Part shown: positions 28,061 to 40,603 of the stretch, piece after piece | Numbering within the stretch: position 1 is the first letter of the stretch | How the letters are laid out: every line of letters begins with the position of its first letter | Assembly: GCA_013398015.1 (NCBI GenBank) | Contig: VZRR01002190.1 | Location: forward strand, 693,768-757,767 | From: Oreocharis arfaki | Lineage: Eukaryota; Chordata; Aves; Passeriformes; Paramythiidae | Reading direction: 5' to 3' | DNA: 64,000 nt | Translations under genes and position numbers: made by a program | The notes under the pieces: generated by a model | Told to the model about the DNA's origin: nothing | Database searches by the model: none | Seen by the model: the letters and a program-made list of their open reading frames with translations, nothing else

Positions 28061-30479
28061 CTGGGGTCAACAGCCATTCACTTCCTTTAATCAAATCTGA
28101 GTAGAAACTGCTCTGCAGCAGCTATCTCACCCTCTTGTTTTGCTCCCTGGCTCCAAGAAGTAGGTATCCGTAACTTGGCTCAAATACTTAAAATTTCGTG
28201 GAGCTCTACAAAAGCAGCAGTTTGACAAAATCTTAGGTACAAGGGAAAGATTGCCTTTCAGAGGACTGAGGACATGTGCAGAGAAAGTGATGTGTACCTT
28301 AAGTGCCTACTCCATTAAAGACATGCCTCTGGCAAGCGTCTTTGAGGCACAGTGGAAATGGCTTGCTCCAAATGACCTCAGCTTCCTAAGCCCTGGCTAA
28401 GGGAGTGCTTCCAGATATCCCAAACAGACCCGTCTGCCTCACAGGCAGCATGCTGCTAACCATTGCTTCAGCTGTGGAAAGGGGAAAAAATTAGTTATCC
28501 ACTCATCTAAAAAGCACAGAAACATGCATCACTTGAAAACGCAATGCAGGATGAAAATCTTAAAGGGGAATATAGACCCAGCATCTCCTTTCCTGTTTTC
28601 CATCTCCAGACTCACACTTTGAGGCCCATCCTGCTATCACACAGGCCTTCTACAGTATGGAGGGACACAAACGTCTCTTGCCAGCCAAGGGGATAAGCTG
28701 CACAACACCCACGAGCCCAGACCACAATTCTTGTATTTACTTTTTTTAATAAAGGTCACTTTGCAAAGAAGATCCAGAAACATAACCTGTTCAAATAAGA
28801 GCTGCTCCTCACTTGCCGACAGTTTCTACCCTGCGAGCACATTTCTAGCAGCCTCACAGGACACAAAAACCCTTTTAATTTGTATCAACACCAGCAACAG
28901 GACTCCTTCTCTGAGTTTTGCAGCAACCACTTTTGTTTCGCTAGCCTTAAATTTCACATGCCACAGCTATTTGGATCTTATTCTGCAACCCCAACTCCCT
29001 GAGCCAGGGTCTCTCTTCCCTCATCCAGCAGGCCAATTAATTTACTTAGGACTGTTTCAGGAGTGTAGGGTTATAAGAATCTGGCTCTTCTAATTGCATT
29101 TTGCATCCTAACAGTTTGTCATCTAAAATAACCAAATTAGGGAATCTATCACTAAGACAAAGATGTCCCGCGTGAGTTGACGCAGAGTAGACATTTCAGA
29201 AACAGGGAGAGATGAGACAGGACCAAGGGCAGAAACCAGCCTGGGGACTCAGGTAGCTGTACAGAGCACCATTAGCAGCAGCTAAATTTAAAGAATAATT
29301 TTATATCCTGAGCCTGTGTAATTACTTTACACAGAATTAAATTACCACCACCATGAGAAAAAAATGAAGCAGAACTGTAGGTGAGCTAAAGTAAGTATTT
29401 TAATACTCAAACAAATTAGTGACATTCACCAGTTTTCCATCACAACAATGGTTGAAGAGAGGGACTCTGAGCAACAAGAAGCATTTTTCACAGCACACTG
29501 CACTAACTTTTCACTTAGCAGCCCTTGCAGCCTTTTTCAAGTTTACTCCGTCCTCCTCCACATTACTTTCACCAAAGTAAACCACATTCTCTGCATGAGA
29601 AGCCTTTTCTTAAAGGAAGTTGGGCAGATAAAACAAGATGTAAGAGGGAAAAAAATAAACCCACCGCAAATATGGACACTATTTTTGCATTTATGTATGT
29701 CTACCAAAACCCACATTCTGTTCCCCTTCAAGTCTTTTCGTTCTTGGGGGAAAAAAGCCATTAATGGCAAATAGTGACTGAGACAAGAAGCTGACCCTAA
29801 TGCTCATTTTCTAGTTTTTATTTTCAGCTTTAGGGAAATTATATGTAATAATCAGTCTTCTGCCTCTTTTGTCCACAGATGTCAATGAAAATCCTTGCTT
29901 AGGAAGGCTCCATTTCATAAATAATGGTGGCAAGGAGTCAGGCCCTCTCAAAGCAAAAGCACATTAGCAAACCACTTTGGTACATTATATATTCAGCAAG
30001 AGAAGTGGAAAGTGTGGCAGTTTAAAAAGGAAATGCTTTCTAATTGGGTTACAAAAAATTGACAGGAGGAAAGATTCCATGATCAATTCAGAGCCACAGC
30101 GGATTCCTCCTTCCCACCACTTTTTTTTACCCCAACAAATGTTAGAGCTGTGTACAGAAAACCAGAACCTGCTAAGAGTGAGATCATGTTCACATCTCCT
30201 CCTTCCAGAACACAGATAAGGATGTATGCACCTGCAAGTGAGTGTGAAAATGCGAAGTACATGCAGGAGCCAGGACAACAGCAGGTGCTTTCAGGGCACT
30301 GAAGAAGGAGTCCCTTTTTCTTACCTTTCCCTGCCTGTACCAGTTGCCCTAAACTAAAGAATGGGAGAGCAAGAAAGCGGCATTTCTGTTGTCCCAAAGC
30401 ATGGAAAGAACACACTACAGGTGCAAGAAATCATCTTGAATTTCTACACTTGCATGCACAGCAATTCATTGAACCACTG

Positions 30480-31140
30480 AATCACTGAACGATAGAATGG
30501 TTTGGGTTGGAGGAAACCTTAAAACACCATCTAGTTCCAACCCTCCTGCAATAAGCAGAGACACCTTACACTAGACCAGGTTGCTCAAAGCCCCATCCAA
30601 CCTGGCCTTGAATACTTTTAGGGATGGGGCATTCACAACTTCTCTCAGCAACCTGTTCCAGTGCCTCACCACCCTCATGACAAAAAATTTCTTCCTCACA
30701 TCTAGTCTAAATTGACCCTCTTTTAGTTTAAAAATCATTCCCCCTTTTCCTATCACAACAGGTTCTGTTAAAAAATTTGACCTCATTTTTCTTATAAGCC
30801 CACTTTAAGTACTGGAAGGCCGCATTTGGGTCTCCCTGGAGGCTTCTCTTCTCCAGGCTCAACAACCCCAGCTCTCTCAGCCTGTCTTCATAGGAGAGGT
30901 GCTCCAGCCCTCTGACCATCTTCATGGCCTCATCTGGACTCACTCCAGCAGGTCCATGTCCTTACACTGAGGGCCCCAGAGCTGGACATGGCACTCCAGG
31001 TGGGGTCTCATGAGTGTGGAGTAGAGGGGCAGAATCCCTGGGGAGACTCGCTGCAACAGGTAGGTCCACGTCCTTCTTATGCTGGGGGTCCCAGAGCTGG
31101 ACACAGTACTCCAGAATGCTAGGTTGGTAAATCTTCCCAC
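30480..31140 (-). mobile_element. CR1 LINE 3' end with an internal duplication
   Basis: Antisense CR1 sequence is clear: GATAGAATGGTTTGGGTTGG at the left, then the 'CCATCCAACCTGGCCTTGAA', 'TTTCTTCCTCACATCTA' and 'CTCTCAGCCTGTCTTCATAG' blocks. The element sense strand is minus. The block starting GGTCCATGTCCTT...CCCAGAGCTGGACA occurs at about 30951-31006 and again at about 31056-31113, so the 5' part is duplicated or two truncated copies abut. The terminal repeats at the left are degraded. Minus-strand open frames here are remnants of the CR1 tail. Confidence 0.92.
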
Positions 31141-32888
31141 CAGTTAAAAGTAACCTTATGCATCAGTGTAAAACATAAACAAAAACTTCAGTGAAACTTG
31201 GACCTGAGCATTTTTTTTTAACATTTCCTATTGTGGAAACTGCGTGACTAATTACTGCATGACTGAATTAATAAATTCTAAGTCCTGCAGTATTTTTCTT
31301 ATTTCATTTTTTTGTAGCAATCTTACAGGCTACAGTTCAGTTGTTTCCTAAGAGGCACCTTGTAAATGTATTAAAATACGCTTTCACATCTAAGTATTTT
31401 TTGATTATTCTACCTCACTTCATTTAGATTTCCTGACATGAAGGATGTACCAACACCTACCTCCTTTCATCTTCATAAAGACACACTTAAGATATATGTC
31501 ATAACAGTCAATGTTCTGGGCAGGGAAGAGGAAACACCATTATTTTTAAAGAATGTCCCTATTTAACATCATTATCACACACCAGCTGTCATGATATAAC
31601 GTGTGAGATTGCACACATTTTATGTAAAACCAACCTTAGACAACCCTGTGCTCTTAGTGGTTTAAAAGAAATGCATATTTTTTTAAGGCAGGATGTGAAA
31701 TTCATCTCTATTGAAACAGAATATCATGGATGGATCAAGACAAAAGATGAGCAATGGAAAACAAGCACCAGAGCCTTTAATCCCCAAATAGTTTTGGCAG
31801 TGCAAAATACTACTGACTCCAGACGGAGACTGCCACCCTGATAGCTGAACAGGCACAGGAGCTCATACAGGCTTTCCTCCGTTGCTTCAGTAGTCAGCCA
31901 CATTGTTCAAGCAGTATTCAGAAGCCACATGGAGAGCACACAAAATGGCCATAATTATTCCTTTAAAAGTAAACACAGATAGATTTTTTTTTAAAAAATA
32001 GGATTCCAGTCTTTATAAGAGAGTCTTTAGAAAAAGAACATGAAGTCTCAGACCATGTGCACAGAACAAATATAAACGTCTTTGACAGGAGTCAACTCAA
32101 TTTTTTGTTTTAAAAGCCCATGGAAACATATGTCCCAGAGAAAGTGACAAGGACATATGAATTGCTCCCAGTGAATTTATGTTGGGTATACAGTACATTT
32201 TAAGGAGAGCCACCTGCCAAAGCAACTGTCTCAGTTTCAGAAGTAGTACTGTGATATTTTAACAAAGAGAATGTAAATGACTGAGGGCAGAAGTGTAACA
32301 GAGACTCCTCAATGGGATTTCCTAATAAAGTGCTTTTGGTCACTACATCCCATCACACTATTCTATAGTCTTAAGGTTACAAAAAAAACAAAACAAAAAG
32401 ATCAAAATAAACCCAGTAACAAAGCAAAGAAATGCAACCAAACATATAGAGAGAGCATGGCCACTTGCAATATTTCCTTATCTTTTATGTCTAAAATAAG
32501 TTATTTTGGAAAAGAAAACTAATCTCAAAGTCAAATAGAGCAGGAATATTCTCTTTTCCTAACAGTAACAAAACAAAAAGTAAGATGAATCCTGAATTTT
32601 GGCCTGTCCTGAAACCACTCCCTAAAACATCAATATTTCATAAGGAGTTGGTCAGACTTATTTAACTTATTGGCTTTAGCCCACATTTTAACTTCTCAGT
32701 GGTTGCTAATTACAATAAATCTGAGAGGAAGAAAAGGCAGTAGGAAATAATCAGCAAAATTATGTACAGATATCTTGTCTATTTTGGGGGGGAAAAGCAG
32801 CACCACAAACACCAAAGCTAGGAAGCCCAGTCCCTACCAGCTTTTGACTGCAGGAGATAATCTGATAAACACTGAGGCCTCTGGATTT

Positions 32889-33010
32889 AACAAAACAAAA
32901 ACAACCAAAAAAACACCCCAAAACCCAACCAAACAAAAACAAACAAACCAACCAAAAAAAACCAACAACAACAACAACAAAAAAAACACAAAACCAAAAA
33001 CCCAAAGAAC
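32889..33010. repeat. A/C-rich low-complexity tract (CAAA, CCAA, CAA words)
   Basis: About 120 bases almost free of G and T, built from AAAAC, AACC and a short (CAA)n run. In the CARMIL1 sense direction it is a G/T-rich stretch. Plus- and minus-strand frames over it are compositional. Confidence 0.93.
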
Positions 33011-33379
33011 ACAGACTAGGCATTCTGCCTGATCCCTTATGGTTGTAGAAGGTGAAGGCCTTAGAGGAGGGAGTAGGTGTAAAGTTTCTCTTGTTTTTCT
33101 GGCTGTCTCCCTCCACACCCCAGCCGACTCTATTATCATCACAACTGAGACATCTCCAAACCCATCAGCTTAAGCTGAAACTTGAGAGAAGGTCCGAAGA
33201 GGAAAAACACGGCAGGCACTCAGCATGATGCCTTAAACCTTGTCCTCATAAGAAACCAGGTTTAAACAAAACAATCACTCAAAACCAAAGCTGTCCTCCA
33301 CTGATCAGAGAAGAGTGACGTCTTTATCGATTTTAAGCCAGTAAGACTACTGTTGTGAGAATCACACTGAAGCCAAACA

Positions 33380-33880
33380 CAGCTGGCTCCCCTCCTGCAG
33401 GAGTACTCTGCCTCTGGCTGAGGGCCACCTGGAGCAGCCTGCTCAAGGGCTCTGCCGGAGCTGGGCTGCCTGCACCCAAAACAGTGCAGGTATGTGACCC
33501 CAAAAGTAGCAACAAGTCTTGACCAGGACTCCCCACCTTGCTTCAGAGCTCTGGCACTCAACTCTGGCCTGAGCAACACCACGGCTACACCGGCGATGAG
33601 TCCCTTCCCCAGCTGAGGCCACCCCACAGAGCCTGGCCTGGCCTCGGGTCACTGCAGCGCTGGTGACCACTGGCGCTCAGCGGCCCCCAGCTGCCACCCC
33701 AGTCCTGCTCAGTGTCTCCCTGGCCCACAGCGGGACTATGCCCCATTGGGGAGCCCCACGATGTCTTTTCCCCTTGCCCTGTGGGGCAGCTTGCCATCTT
33801 TCAAGGTCTCTATGCCTGCATGTTTGCTCACTTTCCCCGATGCCAGAGTACCCAGATGGGACTGAGGTTTAGCCCTAATC
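33380..33880. other. GC-elevated unassigned segment in the intron
   Basis: Composition rises clearly above the AT-rich surroundings, with CTGG/CCAG-rich words and several overlapping open frames on both strands. A plus-strand donor-like CAGGTATGTG lies near 33487. I do not recognise a transposon or exon. It could be an old LTR fragment. Confidence 0.3.
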
Positions 33881-35330
33881 GCCTGAGGACTGATTTTCTG
33901 CCTGTTCAAGCTGGTTATTGCCTTTTCAGGGTTGGATACCAGTTTGCTGCCTGAAGACCTGAGATTTGGTGCCAGCAGACCAGAGGCAGCTTAGCAGCTC
34001 ATGATGTTTACTGTTTTGCATCATTATGATTAACTGAAAAACTAAATAACTGCAGACTGAGATTACCGAGGCAGCAAACTTCTTGTGCAGACTGAAAAAA
34101 TCTGGTTTATATCAAAATTCCTAGACATAATTTCCAAACTTTGGCACCCAAAGCTGGGATCCTAAAGCATTTTAAGGTGAGCATGGTCTTTATCCACCAA
34201 CTTCACCAGTTTAATAGTGGGACCCTATTGCAAGCAACACCAGGGGTTTTGCACTGTTTTTTCTTTCGTCTCAGATTCTAATTTCCATCTAAATTATCAG
34301 AGGAATTTCCTATAGCAGAGTGATTTAAGTAGATGGTTACATCCATATTCTAGTACTCTGTACCTTGAATACACTGTGAACAACAGGGCCAGAGGTCAAG
34401 TGTTTTTATAGTTACCTGCCAAGTGCAGTCATTTTTAAATAATCTCCCTTTCTCAAAGTGGCACTGATTTTGCTGGATTTCCCTAGGAAGGAAGGATGAG
34501 AGATCATTTAATTAAAGTGCAGATTTGGGTGTCAGGGCTCATTGCCAGCCTATGCGATCAACCTCCTCTAAAGCCACGAGCCCATTTCACAGCGGCTCTG
34601 GGGTTAGCTAGATGAGAGCAACTGTTATTTTCTCCCTATTAAGTGCTGAACCCAAAGCATGGAACCTAATGTAAACACCCAACCACTAATAAAATGCAAC
34701 CCAAAATCTCAAAACAAGCCATTGCCACACGAGCACTCAAGAGACAGCACTCAGAAGATTAACGTTTCAAAACTAAGCTCTCAGGAGTTGAGGAGCGCTG
34801 GCATGAAGGTTGCCCATGCAATCACATTTGAGCCCTATGGTGCGTTCACTTAAGGATATAGTCTTTAATTACTGAGCTGCTTTTGCTGCCAACACTTCAT
34901 TCAGCACTCTGTTTGACAGGCTCACCCAAGGCACAGCAACTCGGTTTTACCCGCTCCGGTCAGAGCGCGGCCGCATGCATTATTTCCTGAATACTCTTCA
35001 GTTCCAGCTCAGAGTACAAAAATTCTTAATTTTGCTGGCATATTTCCTGTAGCGTTTAGTATTAAGCACTCACATACTTCTGAAACAAGGTTATTTATTT
35101 TCAGCATCACTCTATTGATGAGAGAAGAGTTTATGTCCTCTACTTCGCGGGTAAGGTGCCGACATTTCTTGGTGAAGGCCAAGAAGTCTCTATTAAGAGG
35201 TACCAAACTTAAGGTGTTTCTGGTGTAATTTTTTTCAGAGCATTCTGCATTTCAGAGAACTTTGCATCCCCTAGGTGAACCACAGACTCTATTGGCCTTT
35301 GCCACAGCAGACAACACTCAGCACCTCTGC

Positions 35331-35413
35331 AAAAAAAAAAACAAACTCCACCCCAAAATGACAAAAACACCCCAAAACCCCAAGCAAACAAAAAAACCAA
35401 ACCAAACCAAACA
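35331..35413. repeat. A/C-rich low-complexity tract with (CCAAA)n
   Basis: Poly-A, then CCCCAAAA words, then four CCAAA-type units ending near 35413. Same kind as 32889-33010. Confidence 0.92.
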
Positions 35414-37181
35414 ATCCTACATAAGGATTTACACATGCAGTCAGAGAAACACTGTAAAAAAAGCACCTTTAGACATTTGTACAGCTTCACAGAAGGCAGT
35501 TTTCTTCTATGGCAAAGGAAAACACAAAATCCAACTCTGGCAATCAATAATCATTTCTCTAAGAATATTCTTTTTCCCACCAATATAAATCCCCTGCATT
35601 TCTGCATCAAAGAACAAATGGTTCTACCAAACAACATCCAGCAAATCATTCCCCTGAAACACTTGTCTTGTGCACTGAAGACGACATGCATGCACACAAG
35701 AAGTGCTCACTAACTCATGAACCTCTGAAAGGTTCTCTCCCTTTCAGTACCTCTTCAGTCATGGGAGGTGAAGGTCCCCCACCTGAGACCTTAAGAGATT
35801 AAAGAGAGAAATAACACCCAAGTCATCACACTTAGGCATTTTACTGACAAGTAGTACATCCCTCAGAAACCTCACTGATGATTCAAAGCTTGACATTCTC
35901 TTGGTCCCAACAGTTCAGAACAGCATTTCAGTATTTCCACAATATATTTCACTATTGATAATAGTTATGATTCCATATAAATCAAAAAGTCAATCAAGGG
36001 TAACCACTTCAGGGAAACCTGTCAGCCTTCCCTGTAAACAAGGCTTCCAAATAAATAGAGACAATCAATCAACATTCACATATTCAATCTATTTCCAGTG
36101 CAGAAACTGTAAATCAAGGAACTAGATATAACATGGGTAGATATTAAGCAGAAAATATTTCAAATTCCTTAAGTAATGGCTCTCACAGAAAACTGAGCCA
36201 TTATCTACACTCATAATGCCCAGGGATAGCAACATGTACTTTAAGAAGATAATTCAGAAGTGATTAAAACGTTGTGGTTTTGAAAGACAAAACTGCACAT
36301 TTGAATGTGGAATGCACCCGATATCTGTAACAACAGCTTTGGCAACAAAACTTTCAAATATGCAACAGCACCAACACAAGACACCAAATCTCAAATATCT
36401 TGCAAAATATTCTGGCAGCATTGTACTTATTTGTGTTTGTTAGGAGTTCTCCTAATAGAGGGATCAAAAGAGCAAGGAAAAAACAGTTCCATGTCTTTTT
36501 GCCTATTCAAGATAGTATGCAAACGTAGCAGCTCATTACCACAGCTTTCTTCCTATCAACAGAGGCCAGCAAAACTATTCTTGAGAAAACAGGAAAGCAC
36601 ACTTAAGTGAGATTAATTTGACACTTTACTAGAGTTTTAAGAACGACAATTTAGAATCCCACACATTAAGCATTTCTTTTAAAATGCAGATGTATGACTT
36701 TACAGAGAATACTAAAAAATACAAATAGTCATTGGAGTTCAAAAAGCCCAACAGTTTTACTGTTGCTCTTCACTGCATAACAGCTTCAGGTTCTCAAAAT
36801 TAATTCTACACACTTCATTTTGCATTTCTTGGCCACTTAAAACTCTTATGGCTGAAAACAGGAAACCTAACCAGCAAAGGCAGCAAAATATTTTAGAACA
36901 GGTTCTGATAATAGCTTGCTTTATCATCAGTCCACAACACAATACCCTAAACTCTGCAAAATAACTCAGTGATAAACAGGCATGTGTACACATGCACAGC
37001 TGCACACCAACTTCCTATGCAGGCCATCAAGAAAGCCAGAAAAAGCAAGAAAATAAATTACATGGGTATCTTATGGCACACACAAAGTTCAAAGAATACT
37101 TCCAGAAGAGAATTTATGTCTTCTGAAATGATCCTGGCTTTTCCTTCACATATGTAATCAGAACCATTCTACTGTACTTAC

Positions 37182-37279
37182 CAAAATTTTGTTATCCACT
37201 TTATCTCCCTTGGTTTCCAGCTTTACTTTCTTCTTGACGGAAATTTTGATCTTCCTCCCAATAACATCTCTGACACTTT
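37182..37279 (-). CDS. CARMIL1: CARMIL1 internal coding exon (second coding exon, start of PH-like domain)
   Basis: Seen: on the minus strand a pyrimidine-rich tract ending TTTTGTTTCAG precedes 98 nt that end in TTTTG before GTAAGTAC, so both splice sites are near consensus. Only one of three frames is open: two bases complete a split codon (a G from the previous exon would give Glu), then 32 codons containing VIGRKIKISVKKKVKLE and KGDKVDNKIL, ending on a codon boundary. Known: this matches, from memory, the N-terminal segment of CARMIL1/LRRC16A, a leucine-rich-repeat scaffold that binds and weakens actin capping protein at the leading edge. The segment is the first strand region of its PH-like, membrane-binding domain. 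CARMIL2 and CARMIL3 differ more here. Inferred: the remaining exons lie left of this window on the minus strand and exon 1 lies to the right. A pseudogene is unlikely because both splice sites and the frame are intact and no neighbouring exon is fused. Confidence 0.87.
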
Positions 37280-40200
37280 CTGAAACAAAAGAAAATATCT
37301 TAATTAAATACCTTCAGTGTTAACACAAGAAGGAAACAGATGGCACTGCCGAGTTTTCAGAAAGACTCAGAGCTACATTGTTCAACTGCCTGCACTCAGG
37401 GAAGTCTCGTGCACATGAGCCAGTACTAAACACAACCTAACACAAGCACAACTTTCTAAGTATGCCATCTACACAATAATTTGTGTCTACTATGATAGGA
37501 TTATCGATGTCATATGCCAGGATTCTAAACACAATTTGGTGGTTTTTTCCAGCACTACTTGCATATCAAAAGTATTCCCAAGACAAGCCACAGCACTGCT
37601 TAGCTCTACGCTGGGAAAATGCAACTAATTTCTCACTGCTATTATTTGTACCTGAAAAGCTTGCTAAAGCAAATTAGCTCCTTGCACTGCACAAATTTTA
37701 GCCTCTTGTTAGTATCAGGGAGGCTAAATGGGTCAGGCAATGGAAGAGCAACTGTTCACACATTTTGCACTCTGCATTTAAGTAGCGAAGCAAACCAAGC
37801 AGACTTCCAGATAGTAACACCTGGCAGCTATGCAGAGGATGCTATGGAGGCAACACTGGTCTTGGTCCAAATCCCAGCGACAACGTAGCCACCTCATGGT
37901 GCCAAAACCAAAGTTACATTAGTTGCCATAATGTTTTAATATGTACATGCATACACAGTCTCTGCCAAGCATGACAGGAACCAGCTTTTCCCTGAACATT
38001 TGCACCCTGGCCTGAAGGAAACATACACGCAGGGAACTGTGTCTAGAAAGCTTATACAACTACTGACACTGATGTAATTGAGAGATAAACAGAGGAGTTC
38101 ACCTAGAAGAGCCAATTTGGCACCTTTCGTAAGTTTCACTCCCCAGCCCCCAATGAAAGGGAATGAGAAAGAAATCTTTTAAACACATTAACCTATTTCC
38201 GGCCCTACAACTGGCATCTGTAAAAGGCAAGTCTCCACCCTCTCCAGACACAAACACTTTGCCCTCGGGCATGCTTAAGTTTAAAGGCAAAAATTAAAGA
38301 TAATAGGCTATTCCTAAGGCTTTTAATTATAGTGCTCCGTATAGCGCTTTTTTGCACAATTTTCATCCAGCAGTCAGAAGACGTTAGCACAAACAACACA
38401 CCATTTATTACGCCTGGATGTTTAACCCAGGCCACAGCGTTCTACCTGAAGGGCAGAAGGGTGTGCAAGTCAGAAACGTGGCTGGTCGGAGAGACTCTTC
38501 ACCAGAAAGAGCTCTTTCTGCAGAATCGGCATGTTTTCCCCAGGAATTTTAATTTTCCTATCAGGAAGCAAAAACTCCGCGGTAGCAGCGGCTTGCCCGG
38601 CGAGAAGCTCTGTACAAGCCGCGGCAGCCCCGTGGCAGGCAGCCAGCGCGGCCGGCTCCCGGAGCAACCGCTTGGTCAGGAGCCAGGCTGCAAGATCCCA
38701 GAGCAGCCAGGTAAGCAGAGCCGGGGGAAAGTCCAGCCCGATGTGAACTGTTCTCCCAAGGCTTCCTCTCCCATGGATAATCCCCAGTTCTGGTCCTTCC
38801 GTCCCTGCTTGGGAACCCAGAAGCAAGCTGACCACAGAGTCTTTTTCATAAAGTCCCGTCTCCTTGCCGGAGGTATTGCTGCTGTCTGCTACTTCACTTC
38901 CACCTGCAGCCTCGGCCTTTCGGTTTCTCCTCTCCCACAAACAGCTCCAAGTGCCCACATCTAGCAAGGGACTTCCTCCCGAGGCACCTGCATGGAGAGG
39001 CGTCCTTCCCTTTGCTGTCCCACAGGTTCCACACAGCAGAAGTGGGAGCAACTGCAAGCCTTCAGCTCCAACACTCTTACTCCAACAAGCCATAGGGAGA
39101 GAAGGACCCTGGAACCCCAGACTGCACAAAGCATCATCAGGAGGTCAGCTTCTCACAAAGCTCTATCTGCCTGAAAGGGCTAGAAATGCTGCTTCAAAGA
39201 GCTAAGATGTAGATTTCATAGACACTCTCCATGTGACTGAAGACACTTCCCTCCACATTGGGTGGCAAGTGGACTCACAAAGTAGATTTTCAGACTGAGA
39301 GATGGAAACATAACATTCAGGTTCACATTTTAAAGTGCTTATCCATTTCTAATGCTGGAGACTTCAGACATCCACACCTCGGAGGAGTGGATCCAGGTAA
39401 GCTAACAGTAAGAGAGGGCTTCTTGGAAGATTATGACCTACAAGATCTGGCAAAGGTCACACGGGAAGTGAGTAACAGAACAAAACCTGCAGCTCAAACA
39501 CTCCTACCCACAGTTTAATTTCCATGCTCCAATCACTCTGCGTTAAAGCACATCCTTTCATCCTGCTCTCAAAACATGGTTATTACAAAAAGCCTATTTA
39601 AAGCTTCAATTTTAACATGCAGACAGCAAAACACTGCTAGAAATTAAACCAATCTACATGAACAGATCCCCACACCCCTGAACAGCCCTTGACAAATCAA
39701 GCTGAGTGGGTGCAGGGCATCAGGGCTGGGGGAGTAATTCTTAAGATTCTTCAAGGCCACCCGAGGAGGGAATGTGTGAAGATGCCCACCTTATTCTTCC
39801 CTGTAATATGCCACCACACCTCACCTACAACACTAGAGTGTAGACCCATGGTGAGTAAGAAATACTGTGAATTAGCACCTCAAACATGCCTCGCCACTTT
39901 AAAACAGAAAAACTCCATGGTTTTGACCACAGCTACTCCTAGAACACTTCCCAGCTCATCACTTCTTAGCACAGACTACAGTCTCTCTAAACCACATGGT
40001 TTGGAGACCTAAAGGACTGCAAAACAGAGCTATTTTGATGCTACAGGAAAAACCAAAAATCTGCAGCAGCTGCAAATGTCCATCCAGATTTTACCAATAT
40101 TTTATAAACGCTAAAACCAGTTGCTGACTGACGAAACTGAAGGAAATACAACAATGTAAATTACCTAAGTAAGGTCTGAAGGATTGTATTCAATGCAACA

Positions 40201-40600
40201 TCTACCTTGTTGTCAGACAAATTTCTGTTTCCATCTGTCATTAGGGCAACACTTTAAATTATTCTCATGCTGGTGAGATCTTTTGATAGCTCTTCAACAG
40301 GCAAAACCAAAGGAAATTAGGCCTGAACGAGGTAGCTAAGGGCCTGGAGCATCAGACCTGTTATCCCCAAATGACACAGCTTACACACACGCCGCGTTAG
40401 CGATCCATTTATTGGAAGCTCCCCAAAAGCGGTGACAGTATTTTCAGGGTCCTCGCCATCACCTGTGACTTCCTAAGCATACACCATGCGGGACGGGTGC
40501 TGGTGTGCACGGGGCCATAAAACTTTAATTACAAATACCCTCACTCCCTCCCACGTACAGAGAAAAACGAGTCTTAAACTACGCAAAACGCGGGGGTATA
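37280..40600 (-). other. CARMIL1: CARMIL1 intron 1 (inferred)
   Basis: The stretch lies between the recognised exon and the CpG island, so it is the intron upstream of the exon if the island is the promoter. It contains no recognised transposon. At 38560-38730 there is a small CpG-rich cluster, listed separately. Two long overlapping open frames on opposite strands (38332-38964 plus, 38470-39129 minus) come from the higher GC content there and show no domain I recognise. Confidence 0.55.
38560..38730. promoter_or_regulatory. Secondary CpG cluster in intron 1, possible alternative promoter or antisense first exon
   Basis: Within an AT-rich intron this short stretch carries a dense set of CpG sites (CCGCGG twice, CCCGGCG, GCGCGGCCGG, CCCGGAG). 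A good plus-strand donor, CAG followed by GTAAGC, begins at 38711, so a plus-strand noncoding first exon ending at 38710 is conceivable. No TATA box or conserved peptide is visible. It could equally be a short GC-rich island without promoter function. Confidence 0.3.
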
Positions 40601-40603
40601 AAT
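40596..40603 (+). promoter_or_regulatory. Possible TATA box (GTATAAAT) at the edge of the CpG island
   Basis: GTATAAATC sits on the plus strand at the left edge of the island, where a start about 30 bases downstream would transcribe into the island, antisense to CARMIL1. It is a short motif in AT-rich DNA and may be chance. No transcript evidence is available here. Confidence 0.2.

Larger units (their letters stand above)
1..37181 (-). other. CARMIL1: Long CARMIL1 intron following the recognised exon (inferred)
   Basis: The exon at 37182-37279 ends in a strong donor and the gene reads leftward, so this whole stretch should be intron. The next exon should encode the continuation of the PH-like domain, roughly VLTSCRAFLVTAR by family knowledge. 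I looked for its reverse complement by eye and did not find it, so the intron probably extends past the left edge. The stretch is AT-rich with many short open frames that lack conserved motifs. Recognisable content is two CR1 copies, homopolymer and A/C-rich tracts, a tiny gap and some hairpins, listed separately. Human CARMIL1 also spans several hundred kilobases with long 5' introns, so the size is not surprising. Confidence 0.7.

Noticed and set aside
30571..31140. Three short minus-strand frames
   Set aside because: They are remnants of the CR1 tail, not independent genes.
38332..39129. Overlapping 210- and 219-codon frames on opposite strands
   Set aside because: They coincide with a GC-rich patch that lowers stop frequency on both strands. 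No domain, no splice support as coding exons.
40206..40241. Minus-strand start codon with MTDGN..., superficially like an acidic CARMIL1 N-terminus
   Set aside because: The possible donor after it would leave phase 0, but the recognised exon needs one leftover base. The residues also differ from the family.
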